Assembly (NCBI GenBank): GCA_937998635.1
Contig: CALLDA010000189.1
Span: 1 to 19,154 of the forward strand
Direction of reading: 5' to 3'
Length of the DNA stretch: 19,154 nucleotides
Source of the DNA: an uncultured Pseudomonadales bacterium
GTDB taxonomy: Bacteria > Pseudomonadota > Gammaproteobacteria > Pseudomonadales > Porticoccaceae
Shown here: positions 1 through 7,325 of the stretch, piece after piece
Position numbering within the stretch: the stretch's first letter is position 1
How the letters are laid out: every line of letters starts with the position of its first letter
The notes under the pieces: model-generated
Database searches by the model: none
What the model was told of the DNA's origin: nothing
Seen by the model: the letters and a program-made list of their open reading frames with translations, nothing else
Translations under genes and position numbers: made by a program

Positions 1-849
1 TAATTCGTCGACGCTGTTGTAAGTTATCGTCATCTTTCCTTTACCGCCACTTCGGTGTGCTATTTTTACACCTGCCCCCAATAACACCGATACCTGTTGC
101 TCTAATCGGCTTATATCGGGATCGTTCGCAGCTGCACTATCGGGGCTTTCTTTGTGCTTTAAAGTTCGCCGCACCAGAGCTTCGGTATCTCTCACCGATA
201 AACCCTTGCTCGCTACCATCCGAGCGGTTTCTATTTGCTGTTGGCCACTTAATGCTAGCAAAGCACGACCATGACCCATTTCCAGATCACCTCGCTCAAG
301 CATCAATGCGACATCATTTTGCAAGGTATTCAGCCGTATTAGGTTGGCTACTGCGGAACGGGATTTGCCCACCGCTTTCGCGACCTGTTCCTGGGTATAG
401 CCAAATTCTTCCTGTAAACGTATCAGTGCTTTTGCTTCTTCCATTGCATTGAGGTTTTCTCGCTGGATGTTCTCGATTAGTGCCATCGCCAGCGTTTCCT
501 GATCGCTCAGGTCGCGAATCAATACCGGCACCGTGCTTAAGCCGACGATTTGCGCGGCTCGCCAGCGGCGCTCTCCGGCGACAATTTCATAGCTATTGTG
601 TTCGAGCTGACGGACCAGAATTGGCTGCATAATGCCCTGCTCGCGAATTGAATCCGCTAATTCTTCAAGCCCTTCCCGGTTCATATCCTGGCGAGGTTGG
701 TAACGGCCTCGAGCTAACCATTCGATGGGTAAGTCTCTTAAGCTCTTATCGTTACTTAGCTCGGATGTTTGTTCCGTGCCGGTGTTATCCTCACTCAAAC
801 CGAGGAGGGCATCCAGGCCTTTACCCAGGCCCTTTCGTTTTGTATTCAT
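1..849 (-). CDS. parB: Chromosome-partitioning protein ParB (3' end cut by window edge)
   Basis: ParB is the parS-binding CTPase clamp that works with ParA to segregate replicated origins. I translated the minus strand from the ATG at 847-849; 283 codons stay open to base 1, so only the last residues of the C-terminal dimerisation domain are missing. The N-terminus is the usual KRKGLGKGLDALL. The CTP-binding domain shows the GERRWRA box at residues 92-98 and ENIQRENL at 126-133. A helix-turn-helix (about 151-173, YTQEQVAKAVGKS...) follows, which in the family reads parS. The gene lies 36 nt downstream of parA on the same strand, as in most parAB operons. Two strong parS sites are in recF in this window. 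Identity is certain from these motifs; the shine-dalgarno is weak (GAAGGG about 10 nt upstream). Confidence 0.96.
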   Translation of the reverse strand, partial: MNTKRKGLGKGLDALLGLSEDNTGTEQTSELSNDKSLRDLPIEWLARGRYQPRQDMNREGLEELADSIREQGIMQPILVRQLEHNSYEIVAGERRWRAAQIVGLSTVPVLIRDLSDQETLAMALIENIQRENLNAMEEAKALIRLQEEFGYTQEQVAKAVGKSRSAVANLIRLNTLQNDVALMLERGDLEMGHGRALLALSGQQQIETARMVASKGLSVRDTEALVRRTLKHKESPDSAAANDPDISRLEQQVSVLLGAGVKIAHRSGGKGKMTITYNSVDEL

Positions 850-885
850 CAGGGATGACCCTTCATTTGTTCCATATCCATTAAG

Positions 886-1677
886 CTAAGCAATGGTTTG
901 CACTTTAGTGGTTTTACTGGCTCTGCGTATAAGTTCTTCTGCCATACCCAGGTATGCTACGGCTCCTTTAGAATACCGATCATACAACAAGGCTGGTTGA
1001 CCATAGCTCGGGGCTTCAGCCAAACGTACATTTCTTGGTATGACCGTTTGATAAACCCGATCACCAAAATATTCGTGAAGTTGATTGGAGACTTCGTTGG
1101 TTAAGCTATTGCGAGGATCGTACATGGTTCTCAATATTCCCTCGACACGAAGTTGCCGGTTAACCGTTTTACTTATTTTTGCGATGCTACCAACGAGCGC
1201 TGATAAACCTTCCAGAGCGTAATATTCACATTGCATTGGAATAATCACGCTATCACAGGCCGCCAGGCTATTGACCGTCAACATATTCAAAGCCGGTGGG
1301 CAATCTATGATAATCGCATCGTAATAGTCATCAAGTAACTCAATGGCCTTGCGCAGATTCCTCTCTCCGCCTGGGTTATTGATTAAATACACCTCTGCAA
1401 CGGTCAAATCGCCGTTGGCGGGAAGCAAATCAAAACCTGCAGGTAAATCCCTAATAATGGTTTCTTTGATTCCTTGCTCCTGGCATAGCACCTCGCTAAC
1501 CGTCGATTCCACATTGTTTTTATCAACACCACTACCGGTGGTTGCGTTGCCCTGAGGGTCCATATCGATCAACAGTACCCGTTTGCCCAGATGAGCCAGA
1601 GAAGCGGACAAATTGACACTGGTGGTGGTCTTACCAACACCACCTTTTTGATTCGCTATTGCATAAGTTGGAGTCAA
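886..1677 (-). CDS. parA: Chromosome-partitioning ATPase ParA (Soj family)
   Basis: ParA is the nucleoid-bound ATPase whose ATP cycle, stimulated by ParB, moves or positions parS-bound origins. The 263-residue protein starts with the deviant Walker A motif KGGVGKTT (residues 11-18). Next come the A' motif VLLIDMDPQGNATTG (about 34-48) and the Walker B segment IIIDCPPALNML (about 120-131). The length matches chromosomal ParA/Soj proteins and there is no N-terminal DNA-binding extension as in plasmid type Ia ParA. The start is TTG (1675-1677), supported by a GAGG at 7 nt spacing and by the absence of room before the motif for a later start. The rsmG stop is only 10 nt upstream, so parA is probably co-transcribed with mnmG and rsmG and feeds directly into parB. 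Confidence 0.97.
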   Translation of the reverse strand: MTPTYAIANQKGGVGKTTTSVNLSASLAHLGKRVLLIDMDPQGNATTGSGVDKNNVESTVSEVLCQEQGIKETIIRDLPAGFDLLPANGDLTVAEVYLINNPGGERNLRKAIELLDDYYDAIIIDCPPALNMLTVNSLAACDSVIIPMQCEYYALEGLSALVGSIAKISKTVNRQLRVEGILRTMYDPRNSLTNEVSNQLHEYFGDRVYQTVIPRNVRLAEAPSYGQPALLYDRYSKGAVAYLGMAEELIRRASKTTKVQTIA

Positions 1678-1687
1678 TTTGTCGCCT

Positions 1688-2350
1688 CTATCTTTGTTCG
1701 ATTATTATTAGATGACGCTGTTCATTGAGTCCCGGAATAGTTAATTCGGTCAACAGTTCGATACCGTAGTCTCTCGGTAAGGCCTTTAACTCTGTGTCGG
1801 AAATTTTACCCTTCAAAGCATAAAAACGCCCACCTGGTGTCAGCAGGTGTTGTGTGCCCGTAACCATATCGGCTAACGAAGCAAAAGCTCGACTTAAAAT
1901 ACCATCATATTTCTCTACGTTGGCAAGATTTTCTACTCGTTGCTGACGTTCTTGAACGTTGATCAGACCCAGTTGAGTCCGCACCTGGAACAAGAAACGT
2001 ATTTTCTTACCGTTACTATCTAATAAGTCAAAATTCCGATCTCGATTGGCAATTGCCAATGGAACACCTGGTAGGCCAGCACCGGTACCCACATCTAAAA
2101 ACCTATTGCCCTGGAGGTAGCTTGTTACAGCCAGGCTATCCAGCAAATGCCGGATCAACATAGCCTCCGGGTCTTTGATTGCCGTCAGATTATAGGCTCG
2201 ACTCCATCGATGAAGCAGTAACAAGTAGGTTATCAATTGTTCTATCTGGTGCTCTGAATATGCTTGGTCAAGCACGCTTAGGCCATCTATTAGCTGAGCG
2301 CTTAAGTGTTTTGTTAGCTGAGTGTTGCTGACAGTTTCTTGATCAGGCAA
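1688..2350 (-). CDS. rsmG: 16S rRNA (guanine-N7) methyltransferase RsmG (GidB)
   Basis: RsmG methylates N7 of G527 (E. coli numbering) in 16S rRNA using S-adenosylmethionine; in the family, loss gives low-level streptomycin resistance. The 220-residue product has the family core NLTAIKDPEAML (54-65), the SAM-binding glycine loop DVGTGAGLPG (86-95), SRAFASL (143-149) and ALKGK (168-172). It is slightly longer than the E. coli protein (207 residues). The start is TTG at 2348-2350, because no ATG or GTG occurs in frame before the conserved region. This start overlaps the end of mnmG by 8 nt and has no clear ribosome binding site, so translation is probably coupled to mnmG termination. The mnmG-rsmG-parA-parB order is conserved in many bacteria. 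Confidence 0.96.
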   Translation of the reverse strand: MPDQETVSNTQLTKHLSAQLIDGLSVLDQAYSEHQIEQLITYLLLLHRWSRAYNLTAIKDPEAMLIRHLLDSLAVTSYLQGNRFLDVGTGAGLPGVPLAIANRDRNFDLLDSNGKKIRFLFQVRTQLGLINVQERQQRVENLANVEKYDGILSRAFASLADMVTGTQHLLTPGGRFYALKGKISDTELKALPRDYGIELLTELTIPGLNEQRHLIIIEQR

Positions 2351-4229
2351 TGCGCTTTTTTAACCCGGTGGTTTTTTTTAGGTAAATCAACAATAAAGAC
2401 ACCGCTGCTGGCGTTACACCGGGTATACGGGAAGCTCTTGCAAGAGTTGATGGCATCGCCTCACTGAGTTTTTGACGCACCTCGTTAGATAAACCACTAA
2501 CCTCGTCATAGTTAATGCTTTCCGGTATAGCGGTTTCTTCGTGCCGACGAAGACGTTCAATATCTTCGCTCTGGCGATCTATGTATCCGGCATAACGAGC
2601 ATCAACTTCTAATTGAAAGGCAACATCATCGGCTACCACCTGGTCATCACTACAAGCAGCAATCGTCTGGTAATCAATTTCTGGGCGCTTAAGTAGATCC
2701 GCCAAACTATATTCACGAGATAGCCTGGTACCGGTGTTTGTTTCCAGAAGGGCAGCCGCTGCGCTACCAGGTCGGACCCATGTCGATTCCAGGCGCTGTT
2801 TCTCTCGGCTAATCGCTTCATGTTTCTCATAGTAACGAGACCACTGACTATCACCGACCAAACCCAACTCTCTGCCCTTAATGGTCAAACGAGTATCTGC
2901 ATTGTCCTCTCTTAACAACAATCGATATTCTGCTCGACTGGTGAACATCCGGTAAGGCTCCCGAGTCCCTTGAGTAACTAAATCATCAACGAGGACGCCG
3001 AGATAAGCTTCATCTCGGCGAGGGCACCAGGATTCCTGTTCCCTGATTTGAAGAGCAGCATTAATGCCAGCCAACAAGCCCTGGGCTGCGGCTTCCTCAT
3101 AACCGGTCGTACCGTTTATTTGACCGGCAAAATACAGGCCTTTTACAAATTTTGTTTCAAGAGAATGGCGTAAGTCCTGAGGGTTGAAAAAATCATACTC
3201 AATGGCATAACCGGGCCGAGTGATATGAGCATTCTCAAAACCCTTGATCGAACGGACCAAAGCCAGTTGTACGTCAAATGGCAGGCTGGTTGAGATACCG
3301 TTTGGGTACAGCTCATTAGAACTCAGACTCTCTGGCTCTATGAAAATTTGATGGCTCGATTTATCGGCAAATCGGACAACTTTATCTTCTATTGACGGGC
3401 AATAACGAGGCCCAACACCATCTATTACACCGGTATAGAGTGGTGAACGATCCATACCCTGCTGAATCAGTTCGTGAGTCTGCTCGTTAGTGTGGGTAAT
3501 CCAGCAACAGGTTTGCTGAGGATGCTGATCGGCGCTACCCATAAACGACATTACCGGACGCGGCTCATCTCCCCACTGCTCCGTAAGTTCACTAAAATCC
3601 ACAGTTTTCGAGTCTATTCGAGGCGGTGTCCCCGTTTTCAGACGATCAACTCGAAACGGTAATCCCCGTAATCGTTGCGATAAAATGGTCGACGGGGGAT
3701 CACCAGCGCGACCACCGGCATGACTTTCCATACCAATATGAATTTTACCGGCGAGAAAAGTGCCCGCTGTCAATATGACCGCCGGGGCTCTAAATTCTAT
3801 GCCAGCTTCAGTGACTACACCTTTTACAACCCCCTGATCAATAACTAAATCTGCCACAGCTTGTTGAAAAATAGTGAGGTTTTCCTGGTTCTCCAAAAAT
3901 TTACGCACCGCGCTCTTGTACAAAGCTCGATCAGTCTGAACGCGAGTCGCCCGCACCGCTGGACCTTTGCGAGCATTAAGCACTCGAAACTGGATTCCAG
4001 CTAAATCCGTGGCGCGAGCCATAATGCCACCGAGCGCATCAATTTCCTTCACCAGATGACTTTTGCCGATGCCGCCGATGGCTGGGTTACACGACATTTG
4101 CCCCAGAGTTTCAATATTGTGGCTGACCAACAAGGTTCGACAACCCATACGCGCCGCAGCCAGACAGGCCTCTGTGCCAGCGTGGCCACCACCAACAATG
4201 ACCACATCGAAATTATTTGGATAGCGCAT
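2343..4229 (-). CDS. mnmG: tRNA uridine 5-carboxymethylaminomethyl modification enzyme MnmG (GidA)
   Basis: MnmG is the FAD-dependent partner of MnmE; the complex adds the (carboxymethyl)aminomethyl group at C5 of wobble U34 in several tRNAs. The 628-residue length is almost that of E. coli (629). The Rossmann FAD motif GGGHAGTEAC is at 13-22. The two catalytic-region cysteines are present at C47 (QMSCNPAIGG) and C277 (PRYCPSIEDK), the same numbers as in E. coli. Other family blocks are GQINGTTGYEEAAAQGL and FTSRAEYRLLLREDNAD. The ATG at 4227-4229 is placed right before the FAD motif, though no good ribosome binding site precedes it. It is the first gene of the minus-strand group and diverges from rpmH. 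Its partner mnmE lies at 7310-8674 in the opposite orientation. Confidence 0.98.
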   Translation of the reverse strand: MRYPNNFDVVIVGGGHAGTEACLAAARMGCRTLLVSHNIETLGQMSCNPAIGGIGKSHLVKEIDALGGIMARATDLAGIQFRVLNARKGPAVRATRVQTDRALYKSAVRKFLENQENLTIFQQAVADLVIDQGVVKGVVTEAGIEFRAPAVILTAGTFLAGKIHIGMESHAGGRAGDPPSTILSQRLRGLPFRVDRLKTGTPPRIDSKTVDFSELTEQWGDEPRPVMSFMGSADQHPQQTCCWITHTNEQTHELIQQGMDRSPLYTGVIDGVGPRYCPSIEDKVVRFADKSSHQIFIEPESLSSNELYPNGISTSLPFDVQLALVRSIKGFENAHITRPGYAIEYDFFNPQDLRHSLETKFVKGLYFAGQINGTTGYEEAAAQGLLAGINAALQIREQESWCPRRDEAYLGVLVDDLVTQGTREPYRMFTSRAEYRLLLREDNADTRLTIKGRELGLVGDSQWSRYYEKHEAISREKQRLESTWVRPGSAAAALLETNTGTRLSREYSLADLLKRPEIDYQTIAACSDDQVVADDVAFQLEVDARYAGYIDRQSEDIERLRRHEETAIPESINYDEVSGLSNEVRQKLSEAMPSTLARASRIPGVTPAAVSLLLIYLKKTTGLKKRIA

Positions 4230-4320
4230 GAGCTAGATTAGATTATCAAAAGGCGGACCATTGTACTGGATAAACGGCTCAGACCATATTCAATAATGAT
4301 CCTAAACCAGGTATTTGTTT

Positions 4321-4440
4321 TTACTTAAACAAGGCTTAGTAGTTTTATAAATATACTAGTTAAATAGATTAATTATATAAATATAGTAATTATTATTAGG
4401 TACGGGTATTCTGTTATTAACTAAAATAACTGTATGATTT
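4321..4440. other. AT-rich stretch, possible DNA-unwinding element
   Basis: I counted 23 G or C in these 120 bases (about 19% GC), far below the surrounding genes. The 10-mer TATAAATATA occurs twice, at 4346-4355 and 4376-4385, exactly 30 bp apart (about three helical turns). An inverted repeat GTTATT/AATAAC (4413-4418 and 4425-4430) follows. Repeated AT-rich units beside DnaA boxes are typical of unwinding elements; function here is inferred. Confidence 0.4.
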
Positions 4441-4528
4441 ATATAGCTAAAATAGCATTGAAAGCATGTTGTTTAGCAGTTAATTTATCGCCTGTATGCT
4501 AGTGAAACCCAGTTGATTAAATGCCTTT

Positions 4529-4537
4529 TTATACACG
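4529..4537 (+). promoter_or_regulatory. DnaA-box-like 9-mer (TTATACACG)
   Basis: TTATACACG differs from the relaxed consensus TTWTNCACA only in the last base. It lies about 90 bp to the right of the AT-rich core. Single near-matches occur by chance, so weight comes only from position. Confidence 0.35.
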
Positions 4538-4645
4538 GGTTTATTTTCTATCAGGGAAACTAGCCGTGATACCTGAACTTACTCCCAATGCGTTTGAAGA
4601 TTACTAACAGGGTTACGCACTACAGAGTATAAAATTTGTATAAGA

Positions 4646-4654
4646 GGTGGATAA
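4646..4654 (-). promoter_or_regulatory. DnaA-box-like 9-mer (TTATCCACC on minus strand)
   Basis: The plus strand reads GGTGGATAA, one base off a perfect reversed DnaA box (TGTGGATAA). It follows a TATAAA element (4628-4633) that could be a -10 box with CTAACA (4604-4609) as -35, so bound DnaA could also affect rpmH transcription. This is inferred from position only. Confidence 0.4.
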
Positions 4655-4711
4655 ATTATTAAGCTTAATCCATTGCGACACAGCGTGTTTTTCTTTAGAA
4701 TCGCCGACCCT

Positions 4712-4740
4712 TTGACAGGATCGTTGCAGCATTGCTTAAC
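4712..4740 (+). promoter_or_regulatory. Candidate rpmH promoter
   Basis: A perfect -35 hexamer TTGACA (4712-4717) stands 17 bp ahead of CTTAAC (4735-4740), a poor 3-of-6 match to TATAAT. It ends 39 bp before the rpmH start. The -35 and the position are persuasive; the -10 is not. Confidence 0.35.
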
Positions 4741-4779
4741 CAATAACTGTAACTTCGCTAGCTGACGGACTAATAAGTC

Positions 4780-4914
4780 ATGAAAAGAACGTTTCAACCC
4801 AGTGTACTTAAGCGAAAACGCACCCACGGTTTTCGCTCGCGAATGGCCACTAAAAATGGTCGTCAGCTTATCAATCGTCGCCGAGCAAAAGGGCGCAAAC
4901 GGCTGGCAGCTTAG
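4780..4914 (+). CDS. rpmH: Large ribosomal subunit protein bL34
   Basis: bL34 is a small, very basic component of the 50S subunit that packs against 23S rRNA. The 44-residue protein begins MKRTFQPSVLKRKRTHGFR and continues with RMATKNGRQ, INRRRAKGR and a KRLAA end. These match the family almost residue for residue, and 44-46 residues is its usual length. The start ATG at 4780 is fixed by the invariant N-terminus. It opens the plus-strand block and is followed 22 nt later by rnpA, the near-universal rpmH-rnpA pair. In Pseudomonas-type genomes rpmH diverges from dnaA; here it diverges from mnmG. Confidence 0.98.
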   Translation: MKRTFQPSVLKRKRTHGFRSRMATKNGRQLINRRRAKGRKRLAA

Positions 4915-4936
4915 CGAGTAGCAGATACGAGTTTCT

Positions 4937-5308
4937 TTGATATTGTCTGTGCCTAAAGAGACTTTTGGCAAAAACAAGCGCTTGCTTACGCAACAAATGT
5001 TTCAACAGGTCTTTGATAAGGCTACATTCCGAGTCTCCCATCGCAAATTTTTGATGCTAGCTTGTCCTAACGAGCTTGGCCGGGCTCGCTTGGGTTTGGT
5101 TATCGGCAAGAAAAATATTCGATTAGCCGTTAATAGAAATCGCGTAAAACGCCTGGCCCGGGAAACATTTCGACATCAACAGGGTAATTTACCGGCTATA
5201 GATATCATTTTCCTCGCTCGTCGGGGACTCGACGAGCCGAATATGAACATAACTGAGATATTAAGCAAAGCGTGGATTAAACTCAGTCAAGATGCTCGAG
5301 GGGTCTAA
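4937..5308 (+). CDS. rnpA: Ribonuclease P protein component
   Basis: RnpA is the protein subunit of RNase P; it helps the catalytic RNA bind precursor tRNA and remove the 5' leader. The product (up to 123 residues) carries the diagnostic RNR segment NRNRVKRLARE at 66-76, preceded by RARLGLVIGKKN, and matches the family length (E. coli 119). The start is uncertain: TTG at 4937, TTG at 4943 and GTG at 4949 all lie ahead of the conserved KRLL region, and none has a clear ribosome binding site. Translation may be coupled to rpmH just upstream. The start of yidD lies 4 nt past its stop. Confidence 0.95.
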   Translation: MILSVPKETFGKNKRLLTQQMFQQVFDKATFRVSHRKFLMLACPNELGRARLGLVIGKKNIRLAVNRNRVKRLARETFRHQQGNLPAIDIIFLARRGLDEPNMNITEILSKAWIKLSQDARGV

Positions 5309-5312
5309 ATAC

Positions 5313-5564
5313 ATGATCGCCAGATTGTTAGTTGCTTTAATTAAAGCTTACCAGTACCTGTTGAGTCCTTTTCTTGGCAGGCATTGCCGATTTTATCCAA
5401 CATGCTCGCAATATGGGGTAGAGAGTTTGTTGCGTCATGGCGCTATAAAAGGCAGTTATCTAACACTGACACGTATTTGTAAGTGTCAGCCGTTTCATCC
5501 CGGAGGGTGTGATCCCGTTCCGGAACCAAAACATAAACCCTCAGAACCCAAGGTTACAGGCTAA
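5313..5564 (+). CDS. yidD: Membrane protein insertion efficiency factor YidD
   Basis: YidD is a small inner-membrane-associated protein that improves insertion of membrane proteins with YidC; its mechanism is poorly known. The 83-residue product shows the family pattern: an amphipathic N-terminal helix (ARLLVALIKAYQYLLSPFLG), then HCRFYPTCSQYG, IKGSYLT and KCQPFHPGGCDPVP. I chose the ATG at 5313 because it gives the usual N-terminus. A GAGGGG lies about 11 nt upstream. An earlier ATG at 5292 would add 7 residues and overlap rnpA. It sits between rnpA and yidC, as in most bacteria. Confidence 0.94.
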   Translation: MIARLLVALIKAYQYLLSPFLGRHCRFYPTCSQYGVESLLRHGAIKGSYLTLTRICKCQPFHPGGCDPVPEPKHKPSEPKVTG

Positions 5565-5568
5565 TTTA

Positions 5569-7248
5569 ATGATGGATTGGCAACGAAGCGGCCTTATTGC
5601 CGCTATAGTTTTAGTATTCGGCTATCTGTTTATACAGTGGAACGAGTTTAAAGAATTCAACAGTCCAATAGCGCCGACTATAAGTGAAGAGGTCTTATTG
5701 ATACCTGGTGAAGAAGCGCCAGGCATGCAAAACCAGCAAGATAACTCGGCATCAGACTCGGCTATACCCCAGCTAGCTGAATCTTTGAAACCAGAAGTAA
5801 GGTTTGACTCAATAGCTAGTGATAGCAGGCTTATCACCATACAAACCGATGTCCTTGATATAACCATAGACACTGTGGGTGGTGACATCGTCAAAGCAGC
5901 CTTGCGACAGTATTTGTCATCCCTGGATGCCGATGGTAAACCGTTTGTCATACTTAACCGCACTCAAAATCAAACCTATATTGCTCAGAGCGGCTTGATC
6001 GGCCGTGATGGCACGGATACCCAGGGGGAGCGGCCACACTTTAAGGTAGCGCAAAACCATTTTGTTCTTGAGGACGGTGACGAACAGGTCGTTGTTGATT
6101 TGAAGTTAGAGCAGGATGGCGTTTCCATCACCAAAAGCTTCTCCTTTAAGCGTAGTGATTACTTGATCGATGTTGCCTATAAAATTGACAACCGTTCGGA
6201 CGATCCCTGGCAAGCCCACTTGTTCGGTCAGGTACAACGAGATGGGACCAAGGCTAATGCTGCAAATGCTATGGCACCCAGACCCTATTTGGGTATGGCG
6301 CTCACTACAGAAGAAACGAACTATAAAAAACTGGATTTTGAAGACCTGGAAGAAGAATCCTTTAAAACTGAAAAACAAGGTGGTTGGGTCGCAATGGTTC
6401 AACATTACTTTGTTAGTGCCTGGGTGCCAGATCAACTACAAACTAATACTTTTCAATTGAGGAAACTCGGTGGTCAGGATCTTTATGCTGCCGGTTTTAC
6501 CGGCCCAGCTACTGAAGTTGGAGCTGGACAGGAAGGACTGATAAAAGCCAGCTTTTATGTAGGCCCAAAAGATCAACACCGAATGGGGGATATTTCACCC
6601 TATCTCGATTTGACGATCGATTACGGCTGGTTGTGGTGGGTAGCTAAACCACTATTTGCTGGTCTGCAATTAATTCATAACGTTGTTCAAAACTGGGGTT
6701 GGTCGATCCTGATATTAACGGTGATAGTTAAGCTTCTATTCTTCCCCCTGTCAGCAGCCAGCTATCGTTCCATGGCGCGGATGAGGAAACTCCAGCCAGA
6801 AATGGTTCGTTTAAAAGAGTTATATGGTGATGACCGGCAAAAGTTGTCTCAGGAAACCATGGCAATGTATAAAAAGGAAAAAGTTAACCCTGTTGGTGGC
6901 TGCTTCCCCATGCTGATTCAAATGCCGGTTTTTATTGCTTTGTACTGGGTCTTGAATGAAAGTGTAGAATTACGTCACGCGCCGTGGATTTTCTGGATTA
7001 CGGATCTTTCTATAAAAGACCCCTATTACGTTTTACCGGTTTTGAATGGTTTGAGTATGTTTGTCTTGCAAACCTTGCAGCCCGCACCGCCTGACCCAAT
7101 GCAGGCAAAAGTTATGAAGATCATGCCTGTGGCCTTCAGTTTTTTCTTTATGTTTTTCCCCGCTGGGCTGGTTTTATACTGGACAGCAAACAGTGTTTTA
7201 TCTATTGCTCAACAGTGGACAATTACGAGAAAAATAATCAAAGAGTAA
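5569..7248 (+). CDS. yidC: Membrane protein insertase YidC (Oxa1 family)
   Basis: YidC inserts and folds inner-membrane proteins, alone or with the Sec translocon. From the ATG at 5569 the protein has 559 residues (E. coli 548). It has the gram-negative plan. An N-terminal anchor (about residues 8-24) is followed by a large periplasmic beta domain (to about 340). The conserved core then has a transmembrane segment with a charged lysine (LTVIVKLLFFPLS), a cytoplasmic helical hairpin (RKLQPEMVRLKELYGDD to KKEKVNPVGGCFPMLIQMP) and three further membrane helices ending in FPAGLVLYWTANSVLSIAQQW. An ATG at 5509 would overlap yidD by 56 nt and add non-conserved residues, so it is rejected; the second ATG of the ATGATG pair, at 5572, is equally possible. 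AGG lies 8 nt before 5569. Confidence 0.96.
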   Translation: MMDWQRSGLIAAIVLVFGYLFIQWNEFKEFNSPIAPTISEEVLLIPGEEAPGMQNQQDNSASDSAIPQLAESLKPEVRFDSIASDSRLITIQTDVLDITIDTVGGDIVKAALRQYLSSLDADGKPFVILNRTQNQTYIAQSGLIGRDGTDTQGERPHFKVAQNHFVLEDGDEQVVVDLKLEQDGVSITKSFSFKRSDYLIDVAYKIDNRSDDPWQAHLFGQVQRDGTKANAANAMAPRPYLGMALTTEETNYKKLDFEDLEEESFKTEKQGGWVAMVQHYFVSAWVPDQLQTNTFQLRKLGGQDLYAAGFTGPATEVGAGQEGLIKASFYVGPKDQHRMGDISPYLDLTIDYGWLWWVAKPLFAGLQLIHNVVQNWGWSILILTVIVKLLFFPLSAASYRSMARMRKLQPEMVRLKELYGDDRQKLSQETMAMYKKEKVNPVGGCFPMLIQMPVFIALYWVLNESVELRHAPWIFWITDLSIKDPYYVLPVLNGLSMFVLQTLQPAPPDPMQAKVMKIMPVAFSFFFMFFPAGLVLYWTANSVLSIAQQWTITRKIIKE

Positions 7249-7308
7249 AATCTAGTTATGTCAGGAGCTTCGGGAAGAAGCCATAAATACTGAGAAAAAT
7301 AGAGGCCC

Positions 7309-7325
7309 TGTGGTTAAAAACCACA
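7309..7325 (+). promoter_or_regulatory. Inverted repeat enclosing the mnmE start codon
   Basis: The arms TGTGGTT (7309-7315) and AACCACA (7319-7325) are perfect 7-bp complements around a 3-base AAA loop. The GTG start codon (7310-7312) lies in the 5' arm, and the AGAGG ribosome binding site (7301-7305) is just upstream. A hairpin in the messenger could limit mnmE initiation; this is unproven. Confidence 0.3.

Larger units (their letters stand above)
4230..4779. other. Divergent non-coding region between mnmG and rpmH; favoured oriC candidate
   Basis: This 550-bp stretch contains no convincing gene. It separates genes read to the left (parB-mnmG) from genes read to the right (rpmH to gyrB), the polarity switch expected at a bidirectional origin. 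It holds a very AT-rich core, two DnaA-box-like 9-mers on opposite strands, and candidate rpmH promoters. In E. coli oriC also lies directly upstream of mnmG (gidA). Against it, neither 9-mer is a perfect DnaA box, and the one perfect box in the two gaps lies upstream of dnaA. The origin assignment is inference. Confidence 0.5.

Noticed and set aside
57..884. Two plus-strand open frames over positions 57-452 and 648-884
   Set aside because: They lie opposite parB, whose minus-strand translation shows GERRWRA and other ParB motifs without interruption.
4678..4696. ACAC-AGC-GTGT hairpin followed by a T-rich run as a terminator upstream of rpmH
   Set aside because: The stem is only 4 bp and the T-run is interrupted; too weak to call.
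4579..4977. A 132-residue open frame on the minus strand across rpmH and the upstream gap
   Set aside because: It is antisense to the unmistakable rpmH and the start of rnpA, has no recognisable domain and no ribosome binding site support. Arginine-rich rpmH often leaves an open antisense frame.
5509..5568. Upstream extension of yidC from an ATG at 5509
   Set aside because: The added 20 residues overlap the yidD C-terminus, lack membrane character and precede the typical YidC N-terminus.
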